Positions 36,446 to 45,277 of a stretch of DNA of 64,000 bases are shown here, piece by piece; the first letter of the stretch is position 1; each line of letters opens with the position of its first letter. The position numbers and the translations under genes are program-made. Origin of the DNA: BJGV01 sp964194745 (lineage in GTDB: Bacteria > Pseudomonadota > Gammaproteobacteria > Burkholderiales > Nitrosomonadaceae); contig OZ252054.1 of the NCBI GenBank assembly GCA_965248035.1, forward strand, positions 1 to 64,000, given 5' to 3'. The notes below the pieces were generated by a model. The model did not search any database, was not told where the DNA came from, and was given only the letters and a program-made list of their open reading frames with translations.

Positions 36446-36500
36446 TGAAAACTATTGTTAGTTAGTTGAGTGTCTGCTTTGGAGTGGATTGTTGCGCCGA

Positions 36501-38228
36501 TCAGCGGACTACCTCTTGCAGAATTTGTCCTCTTGCCCCGGAAGGCTGCATGGTGCCAACAAACGCTGAAAGTGTTGTAGCTACATCCACTGTTTGAATT
36601 TCACGGTAAATGCGTTGTGGTTTCAGGCCTGCACCCGCAAAAACTACCGGAACAAAAGTATCATAGCGCCAGGGTGAACCATGGGTTGCTGCGACGGTGA
36701 GACCTTCATAATCGTTAATAAACCAGTTGGGTTCGAACACCACATAGATGTCGCCTGAACGTTTGGAATAAAAATTATTCAGTACCGAGTGGTAAAGAGG
36801 TGTATCAGGTACATTGCCTTGCCGCAATGCTGTGCTGGAGACAGCAAGGGAGATGCCTGGAAACGCCGAAAGCTCTTTAACGACAGCCGCTTCTAATGCC
36901 TGTTGATTTATTTTCTTATTGTTGATCACCTCTTTACTTAAATACAGATAGGGACGCGCATATTTTTCCAGCAATTTGCCTTTGATCTTAAACTGTTTTT
37001 TCAATCGACTAATGGCCGCATCTTTATCCCAACTATCAGGTTGTATATATCCTGCGGGGATATTAAGAGAATTACGATAGCCGGGTGAGTCAGCCCCACC
37101 ATGATCGGCAGAAAGTACAATAAGTGTATTTTTAATCCCAACTTGCTTATCTATAAATTTAAACAATTCTGCCAGTGTGTGGTCCAGCCTTAAAATATTA
37201 TCTTCGGCTTCAAGACCCGATGGACCGAATATGTGGCCCACATGATCAGTAGAGGAAAAACTGATGCTGAGGTAATCTGTTATTTCATCTTCTCCAAGCT
37301 TCTCTTCAACTAATAAAGTTTTGGCAAAATCGAGGGTTAACTCATCACCGGCAGGGCTAATTGTTAGCAATGTCATATAGTACTTACTGTCGCTCTTTCC
37401 ATATGGGTGTGGAAACACTCGACCAAAACCGGCAAGGTCTGTTTCCCACGCGCGGTCGTCCGAGTCTCCAAATAAATAGTTTTTGTTGTCGTGCAACAGC
37501 TGCCATGATTTTTCCGAATAGCTCTGCGCCAGTTTCTTATCATCCCAGTCAGTCACCCACTGAGGATATTTGTCATAGTAGTAGTTACTGGTAACAAACT
37601 CTCCGCTCGCTTTTGAGAACCAGAAAGCTTTACCTGCATGCCCGGCCATAGAAACTGCACCACGATCTTTTACCGATACGCCGAAGACTTTTGCCTTGCC
37701 ACCTGTATGACTTTTAAGCTCATCGCTAAACGTGGTGACTAAAATCGCAGATGGAGAACGACCATCACTTCTCGCCGCGCGCTGCGCGGAATCTATCTCT
37801 GTTTTGTCGTCAACATCTGCACCGCTGGTTAGCAACTTATATTTAGGGTCTTCAATACTGTAGATGGTCCGGCCTGCTGTGCTGTCAAACCAGAGATTCC
37901 CAATCATTCCATGGATGGAAGGGTGAGCGCCAGTTGCCAAGGTTACATGACCCACGATGGTTTCTGTATGCGCATGAGCATGGTGCGCATTACTATAGAC
38001 CACGCCTTTTTCCCAGAGATATTTGAAGCCGCCATCTTGCAGGCGATCATAGTAACGAGTTGGCAGGTCGCCACGAAGCTGGTCGACTGTTATCTGAAGA
38101 ACCAGCTTTGGTTTCTTTTTGCCGGGTACCCAGTCGGCAGCGAGACTAACAGTGAAAGGTAGTTGAGAAAGAAAAAACAGAATCAGCAGTATTTTTTTGT
38201 AATAAACCCTTGCCACATGGCCCCTCAT
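36501..38228 (-). CDS. PafA-type alkaline phosphatase / phosphodiesterase family protein
   Basis: 575 residues from ATG 38228 (AGGAG upstream). Signal peptide KKILLILFFLSQLPFTVSLA. Alkaline-phosphatase superfamily with metal ligands and nucleophile in QITVDQLRGD, HAHTETIVGHVT (Thr nucleophile), SFSSTDHVGHIFGP, LSADHGGADSPG and AATHGSPWRYDTFVPVVFAG. The TxTxxGH pattern and spacing match PafA-like monoesterases rather than PhoA. Probably periplasmic and releases phosphate. Confidence 0.88.
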   Translation of the reverse strand: MRGHVARVYYKKILLILFFLSQLPFTVSLAADWVPGKKKPKLVLQITVDQLRGDLPTRYYDRLQDGGFKYLWEKGVVYSNAHHAHAHTETIVGHVTLATGAHPSIHGMIGNLWFDSTAGRTIYSIEDPKYKLLTSGADVDDKTEIDSAQRAARSDGRSPSAILVTTFSDELKSHTGGKAKVFGVSVKDRGAVSMAGHAGKAFWFSKASGEFVTSNYYYDKYPQWVTDWDDKKLAQSYSEKSWQLLHDNKNYLFGDSDDRAWETDLAGFGRVFPHPYGKSDSKYYMTLLTISPAGDELTLDFAKTLLVEEKLGEDEITDYLSISFSSTDHVGHIFGPSGLEAEDNILRLDHTLAELFKFIDKQVGIKNTLIVLSADHGGADSPGYRNSLNIPAGYIQPDSWDKDAAISRLKKQFKIKGKLLEKYARPYLYLSKEVINNKKINQQALEAAVVKELSAFPGISLAVSSTALRQGNVPDTPLYHSVLNNFYSKRSGDIYVVFEPNWFINDYEGLTVAATHGSPWRYDTFVPVVFAGAGLKPQRIYREIQTVDVATTLSAFVGTMQPSGARGQILQEVVR

Positions 38229-38442
38229 GATTACTCTTCTCCTGTTACAGCGACATCGCAATCGCCAACCTACTTCATTTATCTATGTATACCTGATTAC
38301 GGTGATTGATAAGAAATAGGGTTGCCCTAAAGAATTTAGCAAGCGGTTCTTCATTCTATTATTCGTCTTAAGCATATGGATAAACAAGACTCTGCCTATA
38401 ACTTAATATAATTTGGAAAAGAAGAGAAGGGTTCTTATTAAA

Positions 38443-38467
38443 GGGAATTATATACAATAGTGCCGAA
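38443..38467 (+). repeat. Left terminal inverted repeat of transposon 3
   Basis: GGGAATTATATACAATAGTG then CCGAA; target duplication TTATTAAA immediately left. Confidence 0.97.
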
Positions 38468-38534
38468 TCACACATCAAGAGGTCATTCAGTAAAGCGGCC
38501 TGGTTAAGATTTCGGAAAGGCCAGAATTGAATTG

Positions 38535-38894
38535 TTATTCTGGAACACGGCTTAATGACTGTCCTACCAGCCGTGCCGTACTAGGCAAGTTCATCTCAGC
38601 ATCTCCTGATTTCTTAAAGGACCCGATCAGGGCAAATGTCACTATAATCGTGATGGACACAATCGGCGCAATGGCCAGAAAAACGATAACATCTTCCAAG
38701 CTCTGCCAAAGGGGAGGATTATACAGAATAAACGTTTCCAGAACACCTGCTGCGATTACGGCGAGGATTGCGACAATGACGGCAACCCATCGCAGTTTCA
38801 TGTGGTGTTTGTCTAACTGATTCAGTTCCCCGATTGCATCCTTATCAAGGGCTTCGGCTCCAATGTCGGGATCATCAGTGAGAGGTATCGTCAT
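38535..38894 (-). CDS. Small membrane protein, putative toxin paired with Panacea protein
   Basis: 119 residues with two membrane helices (WVAVIVAILAVIAAGVLETF and VFLAIAPIVSITIIVTFALI) after a charged ~33-residue N-terminus. It overlaps the upstream Panacea gene by 20 bases. Panacea (DUF4065) antitoxins are often linked to small membrane toxins, so this may be the cognate toxin. This is inference; no recognised toxin motif is present. Confidence 0.6.
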   Translation of the reverse strand: MTIPLTDDPDIGAEALDKDAIGELNQLDKHHMKLRWVAVIVAILAVIAAGVLETFILYNPPLWQSLEDVIVFLAIAPIVSITIIVTFALIGSFKKSGDAEMNLPSTARLVGQSLSRVPE

Positions 38895-39354
38895 TTCTTG
38901 ATCTTTTCAGCTTGTCTTTGAAATGCTCTGCTATCAACTCATTCGGGATAATGATGCCTCGCTCTCCCTTCTTGTATTTGGTGTACCAGGGACCATCCTT
39001 AATGTGCGTTAAGGCCGATAATTGGCTCGCGGAGAGAGATCCATATATGTCGTAGACGGAGGATATCAGGTCATCAACATCTTGATCAAAAACACTCTCA
39101 TGAACAAGCGGAATCGGATTGAGGTTATATACCCCATGCGGACGGAACGAATAGTAAATGCCTGGGATGACAGGTCCGTATTTCCACGCCTGAACATAAT
39201 CGTTGACCAAAGGACGTTCTAAAACCGCTAAAGTCCAACCATGCGTCATGTACGTGAGCTTGAGCAACCGCATAATCGACATGGCGACACCACTCTGATT
39301 CGAAAGATTGATCAGACGATTAGCGACCTGCCGACTATCGTATGGAGAGACCAT
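38875..39354 (-). CDS. Panacea-domain (DUF4065, SocA/GepA-like) antitoxin-type protein
   Basis: 159 residues. Family signatures: NRLINLSNQSGVAMSIMRLL, KLTYMTHGWTLAV, NDYVQAWKYGPVIPGIY, SALTHIKDGPW. Panacea proteins act as antitoxins for varied small toxins. The gene is first in a two-gene unit with the overlapping membrane protein and is carried inside the transposon, where it could stabilise the element in the host. Confidence 0.85.
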   Translation of the reverse strand: MVSPYDSRQVANRLINLSNQSGVAMSIMRLLKLTYMTHGWTLAVLERPLVNDYVQAWKYGPVIPGIYYSFRPHGVYNLNPIPLVHESVFDQDVDDLISSVYDIYGSLSASQLSALTHIKDGPWYTKYKKGERGIIIPNELIAEHFKDKLKRSRNDDTSH

Positions 39355-39436
39355 AGATCTGGATTAGATTTGATCAAGTTGACTCATATCATGTGGTTTT
39401 ATTGGCTCCGATGTCAAACATAACCTCAAATGTCAG

Positions 39437-39467
39437 AAAGGCCAGAGTCCATCGCTCTGGCCTTTTT
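39437..39467 (+). terminator. Strong rho-independent terminator inside transposon 3
   Basis: AAAGGCCAGAG, loop of 7, CTCTGGCCTTTTT. Insulates the transposase operon from the antitoxin side. Confidence 0.85.
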
Positions 39468-39507
39468 ACGTTGAGGATTACAGTTAATTCGTAAAAACGC
39501 TTGGCAA

Positions 39508-39529
39508 TTTCGGCACTATCCTATAAAAT
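39508..39529 (-). repeat. Internal right-end-like sequence of transposon 3
   Basis: TTTCGGCACTATCCTATAAAA resembles the outer right repeat TTTCGGCACTATTGTATATA. It lies just before the transposase gene and may be an old end or a transposase-binding promoter site. Confidence 0.5.
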
Positions 39530-39555
39530 ACAGTTATTGAAGACAGGAGATTGAA

Positions 39556-40533
39556 ATGACCAACGCACCCGGAAAACACTATAGGAAAGGAATCATGCTT
39601 AAAGGGATATTCAAAATGTTCCCGGATGATGCGACAGCCGAAGCGTGGTTTGTTGCTCAACGATGGGCACATGGTGTAACTTGCCCACATTGCAATTCCA
39701 GCAATGTTCAGACTGGCGCAAAACACAAGACCATGCCCTACCGGTGCCGGGAAAGGGAATGCGCCAAGCGTTTCAGCGCAAAGACGGGTACGATTATGGA
39801 AGGTTCAAACATCGGATTCCAGGATTGGATGATTAGTATTTACCTGATGACAACCAGCCTGAAAAGCGTTTCATCCATGAAGCTCCATCGGGAGTTAGGC
39901 ATCACACAAAAATCAGCATGGTTTATGGCGCATCGCTTGAGAAAGGCACTTGAGACCGAACAGTGGGAGTTTTCCGGTCCGGTTGAAGTGGATGAAAGCT
40001 ACTTTGGCGGGCAAGAGAGAAACAAGCACAGTAACAAACGCCTAAATGCTGGCCGGGGTGTGGTTGGTAAAACTGCCGTTGTCGGGGTTAAAGACCGAGA
40101 AACCAATGAAATTGTAGCCCAGGTGGTACAACGCACCGACAAGGAAACCCTGCAAGGTTTTGTCCATGCGAGCACAGAACCTGGCGCGGTAGTCTATACG
40201 GATGAAGCTCGCGCTTATATCGGACTGGATGATACTTACCGACACGGAAAGGTGAATCATTCAGCCGGGGAATATGTCAAGGCTCAAGCCCATAACAATG
40301 GCATTGAATCTTTCTGGTCAACGCTCAAGCGAGCGCACAAGGGCACTTTCCACAAGTTAAGCCCGAAACATCTGCAACGCTATGTAAACGAGTTTTCAGA
40401 ACGACACAATCTTCGCAATTTCGATACGCTGGATCAGATCAAGACAATATACCAACAGGCAGAAGGAAAGCGGATTCGATATGCAGACCTGATTCAGCCC
40501 AATGGATTGGATTCTACTGCGAGAATTCAATAA
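39556..40533 (+). CDS. IS1595-family (ISXO2-like) transposase
   Basis: 325 residues, intact. AGGAG before ATG 39556. Zinc ribbon CPHC...CRERECAKRF, DDE-type domain with VEVDESYFGG, VVYTDEARAYIG, and NGIESFWSTLKRAHKGTFH. The stop TAA shares its last base with the methyltransferase ATG. Confidence 0.95.
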   Translation: MTNAPGKHYRKGIMLKGIFKMFPDDATAEAWFVAQRWAHGVTCPHCNSSNVQTGAKHKTMPYRCRERECAKRFSAKTGTIMEGSNIGFQDWMISIYLMTTSLKSVSSMKLHRELGITQKSAWFMAHRLRKALETEQWEFSGPVEVDESYFGGQERNKHSNKRLNAGRGVVGKTAVVGVKDRETNEIVAQVVQRTDKETLQGFVHASTEPGAVVYTDEARAYIGLDDTYRHGKVNHSAGEYVKAQAHNNGIESFWSTLKRAHKGTFHKLSPKHLQRYVNEFSERHNLRNFDTLDQIKTIYQQAEGKRIRYADLIQPNGLDSTARIQ

Positions 40534-41372
40534 TGCTGGATAAGACATCGCATGACCATCTGTGGGGCAAAGTATACTTTGGCGATTGTCTGGACATCAT
40601 GAGAGATTTGCCAGATGATTCCATAGATTTGATTGTTACTTCACCCCCCTATGCTGATGCTCGTAAACACACTTATGGCGGAGTCCCGCCAGAAGAATAT
40701 GTTAAGTGGTTCTCTGACCGTAGTGAACAGATGTTACGCATCCTTAAACCGACTGGCTCGTTCGTTTTGAACATTAAGGAGCGGGCAAAGGACAGCGAAA
40801 GACACACTTATGTTCTTGACTTGATTCTTGCCATCAAAAGAGATGTTGGGTTTCGGTGGGTAGAGGAATATATGTGGCACAAAACAACAGCGGCACCCGG
40901 AAAGTGGAAGTATAGATTCCGCGATTCATGGGAGCGTTTGTTACATTTTTCAAAGACGAAGGAACTGAAAATGAATCAGGACGCTGTAAAGGTTCCGATT
41001 GGAGATTGGACGGTAAAGCGCCTGAAAAACATGAATCAAAATGATTTGACTCGACAGGAATCTGCAACCAATTCAAAGGTGGGCCGATGTATAGCGAATT
41101 GGGATGGAAAATCCCTTGTGTATCCGACAAATGTGGTACATAAATCTCCTGTAGCTCATAATACCGGACATAGCGCGGCCTTTCCCGAATGGTTGCCAGA
41201 GTTTTTTATCAAGCTATTCACGGATGAAGGCGACATTGTTCTGGACCCCTTCCTGGGTTCTGGCACTACTTACAGGGTAGCAGCCCGCATGAACAGGAAA
41301 CCGATTGGAATTGAAATGAACGAAACCGCTCCCTTGTGTCTGGATGAAGTGGATGCCGCTCTCTTGGATTAG
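40533..41372 (+). CDS. Type II DNA methyltransferase (beta order)
   Basis: 279 residues. Motif IV TSPPYADARKHTYGGV near the N-terminus and motif I VLDPFLGSGTTYRVAA near the C-terminus, as in the enzyme at 10173-11006. N4-cytosine or N6-adenine chemistry. It overlaps the transposase stop by one base and the endonuclease start by 20. Eco47II itself is paired with a 5-methylcytosine enzyme, so this pairing looks recombined. Confidence 0.92.
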   Translation: MLDKTSHDHLWGKVYFGDCLDIMRDLPDDSIDLIVTSPPYADARKHTYGGVPPEEYVKWFSDRSEQMLRILKPTGSFVLNIKERAKDSERHTYVLDLILAIKRDVGFRWVEEYMWHKTTAAPGKWKYRFRDSWERLLHFSKTKELKMNQDAVKVPIGDWTVKRLKNMNQNDLTRQESATNSKVGRCIANWDGKSLVYPTNVVHKSPVAHNTGHSAAFPEWLPEFFIKLFTDEGDIVLDPFLGSGTTYRVAARMNRKPIGIEMNETAPLCLDEVDAALLD

Positions 41373-41925
41373 TGCAGATTCTTTAGCACATCACATTGAT
41401 GTTTTGCAGGAGGCCGCAAGCCGAGCATCTTCTGGCGCGGCGACAAGGCGCGTGAAAAACGTGGTAGACCCATTTTCATCGTTGTTGGTTGCATCGGCTT
41501 ATGACGTGGAAAAAGCCGACAAACTGATCGAATTACAAAACGCAGAATCAGGATTGCGCGGAATGAGCAATGCGCTCGGACGATTTCACCAAAGCGTTTT
41601 GGCTTCCGTGTCTGGATGGGATGACCATGATGCAGGATATGATCTTGAATGCAAAAACCGATGTATTCTTGCCGAAGTAAAGAACAAGTGGAACACTATG
41701 AATGCAGGCAACCGGCGCGAAGTAGAAAGCGAATTAAAAACAGCCGTAAGGCAGAAGTCCGGGCAATGGCAGGGATACCTTGTCCTGGTCATCCCTAAAC
41801 ATCCTGAACGATATAAAATCCCGCTAGGCCATCGAGTCCATGAGATCGACGGGGCATCCTTTTATCACAAGGTAACAGACGACCCAAACGCCATACATAC
41901 CTGTTCGATCACCTTTGTCGCGTGA
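41353..41925 (+). CDS. Eco47II-like type II restriction endonuclease
   Basis: 190 residues from ATG 41353; an in-frame ATG lies 9 bases earlier. Pattern of the Eco47II family: LSWISADSLAHHIDVLQEAA, KNVVDPFSSLLVAS, FHQSVLASVSGWDD, YDLECKNRCILAEVKNKWNT (nuclease core D/E...E-x-K), LVIPKHPERYKIP, IDGASFYHKVT. Eco47II isoschizomers cut GGNCC; whether this enzyme does is unproven. It follows its methyltransferase in an overlapping operon. Confidence 0.85.
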   Translation: MPLSWISADSLAHHIDVLQEAASRASSGAATRRVKNVVDPFSSLLVASAYDVEKADKLIELQNAESGLRGMSNALGRFHQSVLASVSGWDDHDAGYDLECKNRCILAEVKNKWNTMNAGNRREVESELKTAVRQKSGQWQGYLVLVIPKHPERYKIPLGHRVHEIDGASFYHKVTDDPNAIHTCSITFVA

Positions 41926-41996
41926 TGACACAATCAGCGGACATTGTGGGGCACTGTCGCGCCATTATGGAAAACACACTACCACCGAGGAAGTAA

Positions 41997-42170
41997 ATGA
42001 AACCAACTGCCAAAAACAAACGACCAGTCGTTACCCTCAAGCATTATACGTATCAGCCGAGCAAAGCAGAATTAGAAGCGGATGTTCGGGTAAAAGCCAC
42101 ATTTGAAGAAGCGGTTAGCGCAATGGCCAAGACTGTAGAAGTTAGGCACGAACGGAAAAATTTAAAATAG
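41997..42170 (+). CDS. Small accessory protein of transposon 3
   Basis: 57 residues: MKPTAKNKRPVVTLKHYTY, then QPSKAELEADVRVKATFEEA. Starts 71 bases after the endonuclease and ends 33 bases before the inverted repeat. YQPSKAELE-type short proteins accompany ISXO2-like transposases as far as I recall. Role unknown. Confidence 0.65.
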   Translation: MKPTAKNKRPVVTLKHYTYQPSKAELEADVRVKATFEEAVSAMAKTVEVRHERKNLK

Positions 42171-42203
42171 AGATTCACATCAGAATCAATCACTTATCCG
42201 GGT

Positions 42204-42228
42204 TTCGGCACTATTGTATATAATTCCC
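42204..42228 (-). repeat. Right terminal inverted repeat of transposon 3
   Basis: Perfect inverse of 38443-38467; TTATTAAA immediately right. Confidence 0.97.
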
Positions 42229-42466
42229 TTATTAAAGGATAACCGACATGCGGAGTTTTTGAGTGCATCGTAATGTACGATGAATCAACGATTGAATGAT
42301 TCCAGATAAATACGTATACTCCCGTAAACCATAGACCTACACCAAGGTTTATTTAAGAATAAATACCACATCACAAGGATCGTTAGGATAGATTTAAACT
42401 AGCCTCTAAATATACAGATTCATGATTTAATTGCACGACAATAAATAAGCTACAAGGGGAAGAATA

Positions 42467-44053
42467 ATGAACAAATTCATTCGCATGTTTGCAATGTGTC
42501 TTCTTGGGTTGGTTTCGTCGGTCTATGCTGCGACAGACAAACCCAACATCCTGCTCATAATGAGCGATGATGTGGGCATCACGAACCTCAGTACCTACAG
42601 CAGAGGACTTGTAGGTTACCAGACACCCAACATCGACCGAATTGCCAACGAGGGAATGTTATTCACCGATTACTACGGCGAGCAGAGCTGTACGGCGGGT
42701 CGATCCGCCTTCATCACCGGCCAGAGTCCATTGCGTACCGGTCTCACCAAGGTGGGCTTACCCGGCTCCCCCATAGGCATAAAACCAGAGGACCCCACTC
42801 TCGCCGAGTTACTGAAACCCATGGGTTACACGACTGGTCAGTTTGGTAAAAATCATCTGGGTGATCGCAATGAGTATTTACCCACCGTACACGGATTCGA
42901 TGAGTTCTATGGAAACCTCTATCACCTCAACGCTGAGGAAGAGCCGGAGAATAAGGACTATCCCAAGAATCCCGAATTTCGCACCAAGTTTGGCCCGCGT
43001 GGCGTGCTGGATTGTGTCGCCACAACGAAGGAAAACAAAATCGATAATCCACGCTTTGGCCTCATGGGCAAACAGAAGTGCACAGACACAGGTCCGCTCA
43101 CCAAGAAGCGTATGGAGACCGCGGACGAAGAATTCCTGAATAGGACGGTCGATTTCATCAAGCGTGCCCATAAATCAGGCAAACCTTTTTTAGCCTGGAT
43201 CAATACTTCCCGCATGCATTTTTATACCCACCTCAAACCTGAGAGCAAGGGCAAAACCGGGCTTGGAATTTTTGCCGACGGCATGATAGAGCACGATGGC
43301 CATGTCGGTAAATTGCTCGACTTGCTGGACGAACTCAAGATCACCGACAATACGATAGTTGTTTACACCTCTGATAATGGTTCCCATTACAATGAGTGGC
43401 CCGATGGCGGCATTTCCCCTTTTCGTGGGGAGAAAAATACTAACTGGGAGGGCGGTTACCGTGTTCCCGGTATGGTTCGCTGGCCCGCCAAGCTCAAGGC
43501 GGGAACAGTCTCCAATTCCAATGAAGTAGTGTCCCACTTGGACTGGGTGCCAACACTGATGGCCGCCGTTGGTAAGGCTGACATCAATGCAAAGCTCAAG
43601 AGGGGTCATAAGGCTAACGGCAAGAAATACAAGGTTCACCTGGATGGCTACAACTTACTGCCGTCGCTCACTGGAAAGGAGAAAAAGAGCCCGCGCAAGG
43701 AATTTTTCTATTTCAGCGATGACGGTGAGCTGGTTGGTCTGCGCTACGATCAGTGGAAGCTTGTGTTTCACGAGCAGCGCACACGCACTTTTCGCGTTTG
43801 GTCCGAGCCCTTCGTGCCGCTGCGGATACCGAAGATTTTTAATCTCCGCAGTGATCCCTTCGAGCGGGCCGACACCGATTCCAACAACTACGACACCTGG
43901 TGGATACGGCATGCCTTCTTACTGGCTCCTGCACAGCAATACGTGGGCAACTTCCTGACAACCTTCAAGGAGTTTCCACCGCGCCAGACGCCGGCCAAGT
44001 TTAATCTGGACGACGTGATGAAGACGCTTACGGAAGTATCGGGTAATAATTAA
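42467..44053 (+). CDS. Exported arylsulfatase-type sulfatase
   Basis: 528 residues, AAGGGGAAG before ATG 42467. Signal peptide FAMCLLGLVSSVYA. Sulfatase fold with NILLIMSDDVG (metal Asp pair), formylglycine motif CTAGR at Cys75 (Cys-type, C-x-A-x-R), TTGQFGKNHLGD, and VVYTSDNGSHYNEWPDG. It needs a formylglycine-generating enzyme or anaerobic maturase, neither of which is in the window. Noticeably more GC-rich than its neighbours, suggesting acquisition. Desulfates an organic sulfate ester in the periplasm; substrate unknown. Confidence 0.92.
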   Translation: MNKFIRMFAMCLLGLVSSVYAATDKPNILLIMSDDVGITNLSTYSRGLVGYQTPNIDRIANEGMLFTDYYGEQSCTAGRSAFITGQSPLRTGLTKVGLPGSPIGIKPEDPTLAELLKPMGYTTGQFGKNHLGDRNEYLPTVHGFDEFYGNLYHLNAEEEPENKDYPKNPEFRTKFGPRGVLDCVATTKENKIDNPRFGLMGKQKCTDTGPLTKKRMETADEEFLNRTVDFIKRAHKSGKPFLAWINTSRMHFYTHLKPESKGKTGLGIFADGMIEHDGHVGKLLDLLDELKITDNTIVVYTSDNGSHYNEWPDGGISPFRGEKNTNWEGGYRVPGMVRWPAKLKAGTVSNSNEVVSHLDWVPTLMAAVGKADINAKLKRGHKANGKKYKVHLDGYNLLPSLTGKEKKSPRKEFFYFSDDGELVGLRYDQWKLVFHEQRTRTFRVWSEPFVPLRIPKIFNLRSDPFERADTDSNNYDTWWIRHAFLLAPAQQYVGNFLTTFKEFPPRQTPAKFNLDDVMKTLTEVSGNN

Positions 44054-44092
44054 GTTTACAGGGCTACTGTAAATGCTGTTCTTTGAAGATGC

Positions 44093-44125
44093 GGGCGTCT
44101 GGCTATCCGGACGCCCACTTTCTTT
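44093..44125 (+). terminator. Terminator after sulfatase
   Basis: GGGCGTCTGG, loop CTAT, CCGGACGCCC, then ACTTTCTTTT. Confidence 0.8.
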
Positions 44126-44417
44126 TCACATAACACTCAGAATTTCTAAAGTTAAGGAAACTCTGGTTTATTGTGTTAAGTAAAGAATACAGTGATGCTG
44201 ATATCTTTACTGCTACAGGCATCATGCAGTGCATTAAGGGTTAAAAGATAACCAGGCAGTCATTCGGTCTAACAGCAGCCTGGGGAGTCCTCTATTCCAG
44301 CACTATTAGAACCCAAAGATGGAGTGTTGATGTGATTAATTTTTAAGCCACTATTTTTCATCGGAACCGCCATTATCATAAGGTGAAATTCTACAAGTTT
44401 AAATATCTCCGTATCCT

Positions 44418-44569
44418 AAATGTCCGCTTTGTGTCGAAAGCAGACATTTACCAATTTTACTTCTGGAAAATTTTTTTCGCCAAAATTGGGGATAGGAAAG
44501 AGGGGTAGGTACTATATTGCACTTAGTTGCCATAAGCGAACGTCTGCTTTGTGCCAAAAGCAGACGTTC
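44418..44569 (+). repeat. A hairpin, short B module, second A hairpin
   Basis: Hairpins 44418-44449 (TCGAAAG type) and 44538-44569 (GAACGTCTGCTTT / AAAAGCAGACGTTC) flank a truncated B module with TTTTTTTCGCCAAAATTGG and AAAGAGGGGTAGGTACTA. Nothing gene-like in 44126-44417. Confidence 0.75.
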
Positions 44570-44587
44570 ATATTGCCTCTAAAGAAA

Positions 44588-44706
44588 TTCAATCATACTG
44601 GGGGTATTTTTGAGTGTATTTCCAATAAATTGGACCAGCTATTTGTTGACTAATATTATGATTAATAATGTATTAGCAGATATGGGATCAATTCCCGCCA
44701 CCGTCA
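44588..44706 (+). repeat. D-type intergenic repeat
   Basis: GGGGGTATTTTTGAGTGTATT with an 11-12 base spaced GTATTT pair, CCAGCTATTTGTTGACTAAT, ATTATGATTAATAATGTATT, ending CAATTCCCGCCACC. Same ending as C-type repeats. Confidence 0.7.
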
Positions 44707-44720
44707 TTTTTAAAAATATG

Positions 44721-44749
44721 TTGACAAAATATAATAAGCTGTTTATTAT
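44721..44749 (+). promoter_or_regulatory. Sigma70 promoter of marR-type gene
   Basis: TTGACA (44721-44726), 17-base spacer, TATTAT (44744-44749), just upstream of the palindromic operator. Confidence 0.8.
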
Positions 44750-44760
44750 TTCAGTTAACA

Positions 44761-44776
44761 AGGTGTATATACACCT
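44761..44776. promoter_or_regulatory. MarR-type operator 1
   Basis: Perfect 16-base palindrome AGGTGTATATACACCT between promoter and ribosome site of the MarR gene. Copies at 45278 and 45639. Confidence 0.75.
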
Positions 44777-44791
44777 ATTAGGAGTAAAATT

Positions 44792-45262
44792 ATGACTAAG
44801 CAAAATACAAAATTTGATATTAATGATTGCCAATCAATTGGCAGAGCCTGTGCGGTTCTAAATTTGCGAAAGGCATCTAGGGCAGTGACGCAATTATATG
44901 AAGAGATCATGAAACCTAGTGGAATTCTGCCGACTCAATTTACTTTGTTGGCAACTACACGGTCTATGGGTCCAGTTTCAATTTCAAGGATGGCAAAGGA
45001 GCTAGTCATGGATCGAACTACGTTAACGCGTAATTTGAAGCCGTTGGAGAGAGAAGGGTTACTCATTGTGGTATCAGTAAAGGATGACCAGCGGTCGCGC
45101 GAGGTAAGTATAACAAGTAAAGGATTGAAACAACTAGAACAAGCAATACCTTTTTGGCAGGAAGCACAAAACTTGACCAAAAAAGCGCTAAGTACTAGTC
45201 GCCTTGATCGTATGTTGGGTGATTTAAAGGCTGCAGTACGTGCCACAGCAAAAATAGGCTGA
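44792..45262 (+). CDS. MarR-family transcriptional regulator
   Basis: 156 residues, AGGAG before ATG 44792. Winged HTH: FTLLATTRSMGPVSISRMAK, VMDRTTLTRNLKPLEREGLL, then wing VSVKDDQRSREVSITSKG. Three near-identical palindromes flank this gene and the next two, suggesting autorepression and control of the SRPBCC and membrane genes, which may respond to a small lipophilic compound. The inducer is unknown. Confidence 0.9.
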   Translation: MTKQNTKFDINDCQSIGRACAVLNLRKASRAVTQLYEEIMKPSGILPTQFTLLATTRSMGPVSISRMAKELVMDRTTLTRNLKPLEREGLLIVVSVKDDQRSREVSITSKGLKQLEQAIPFWQEAQNLTKKALSTSRLDRMLGDLKAAVRATAKIG

Positions 45263-45277
45263 TTTATATTAATTAAT

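Larger units (their letters stand above)
38443..42228 (+). mobile_element. IS1595-family transposon 3 with toxin-antitoxin and restriction-modification genes
   Basis: Perfect 25-base inverted repeats (38443-38467 and 42204-42228, GGGAATTATATACAATAGTG...) flanked by the 8-base direct repeat TTATTAAA (38435-38442 and 42229-42236). The 3786-bp unit holds a two-gene module on the minus strand (Panacea-domain protein and small membrane protein), then transposase, methyltransferase, Eco47II-like endonuclease and a 57-residue protein on the plus strand. Every gene is intact, so this is the best candidate for an active element. Confidence 0.95.

Noticed and set aside
36501..38228. Assigning the phosphatase as a sulfatase like the gene at 42467
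   Set aside because: No C/S-x-P/A-x-R formylglycine motif; the Thr-containing TxTxxGH pattern is that of PafA-type phosphatases.
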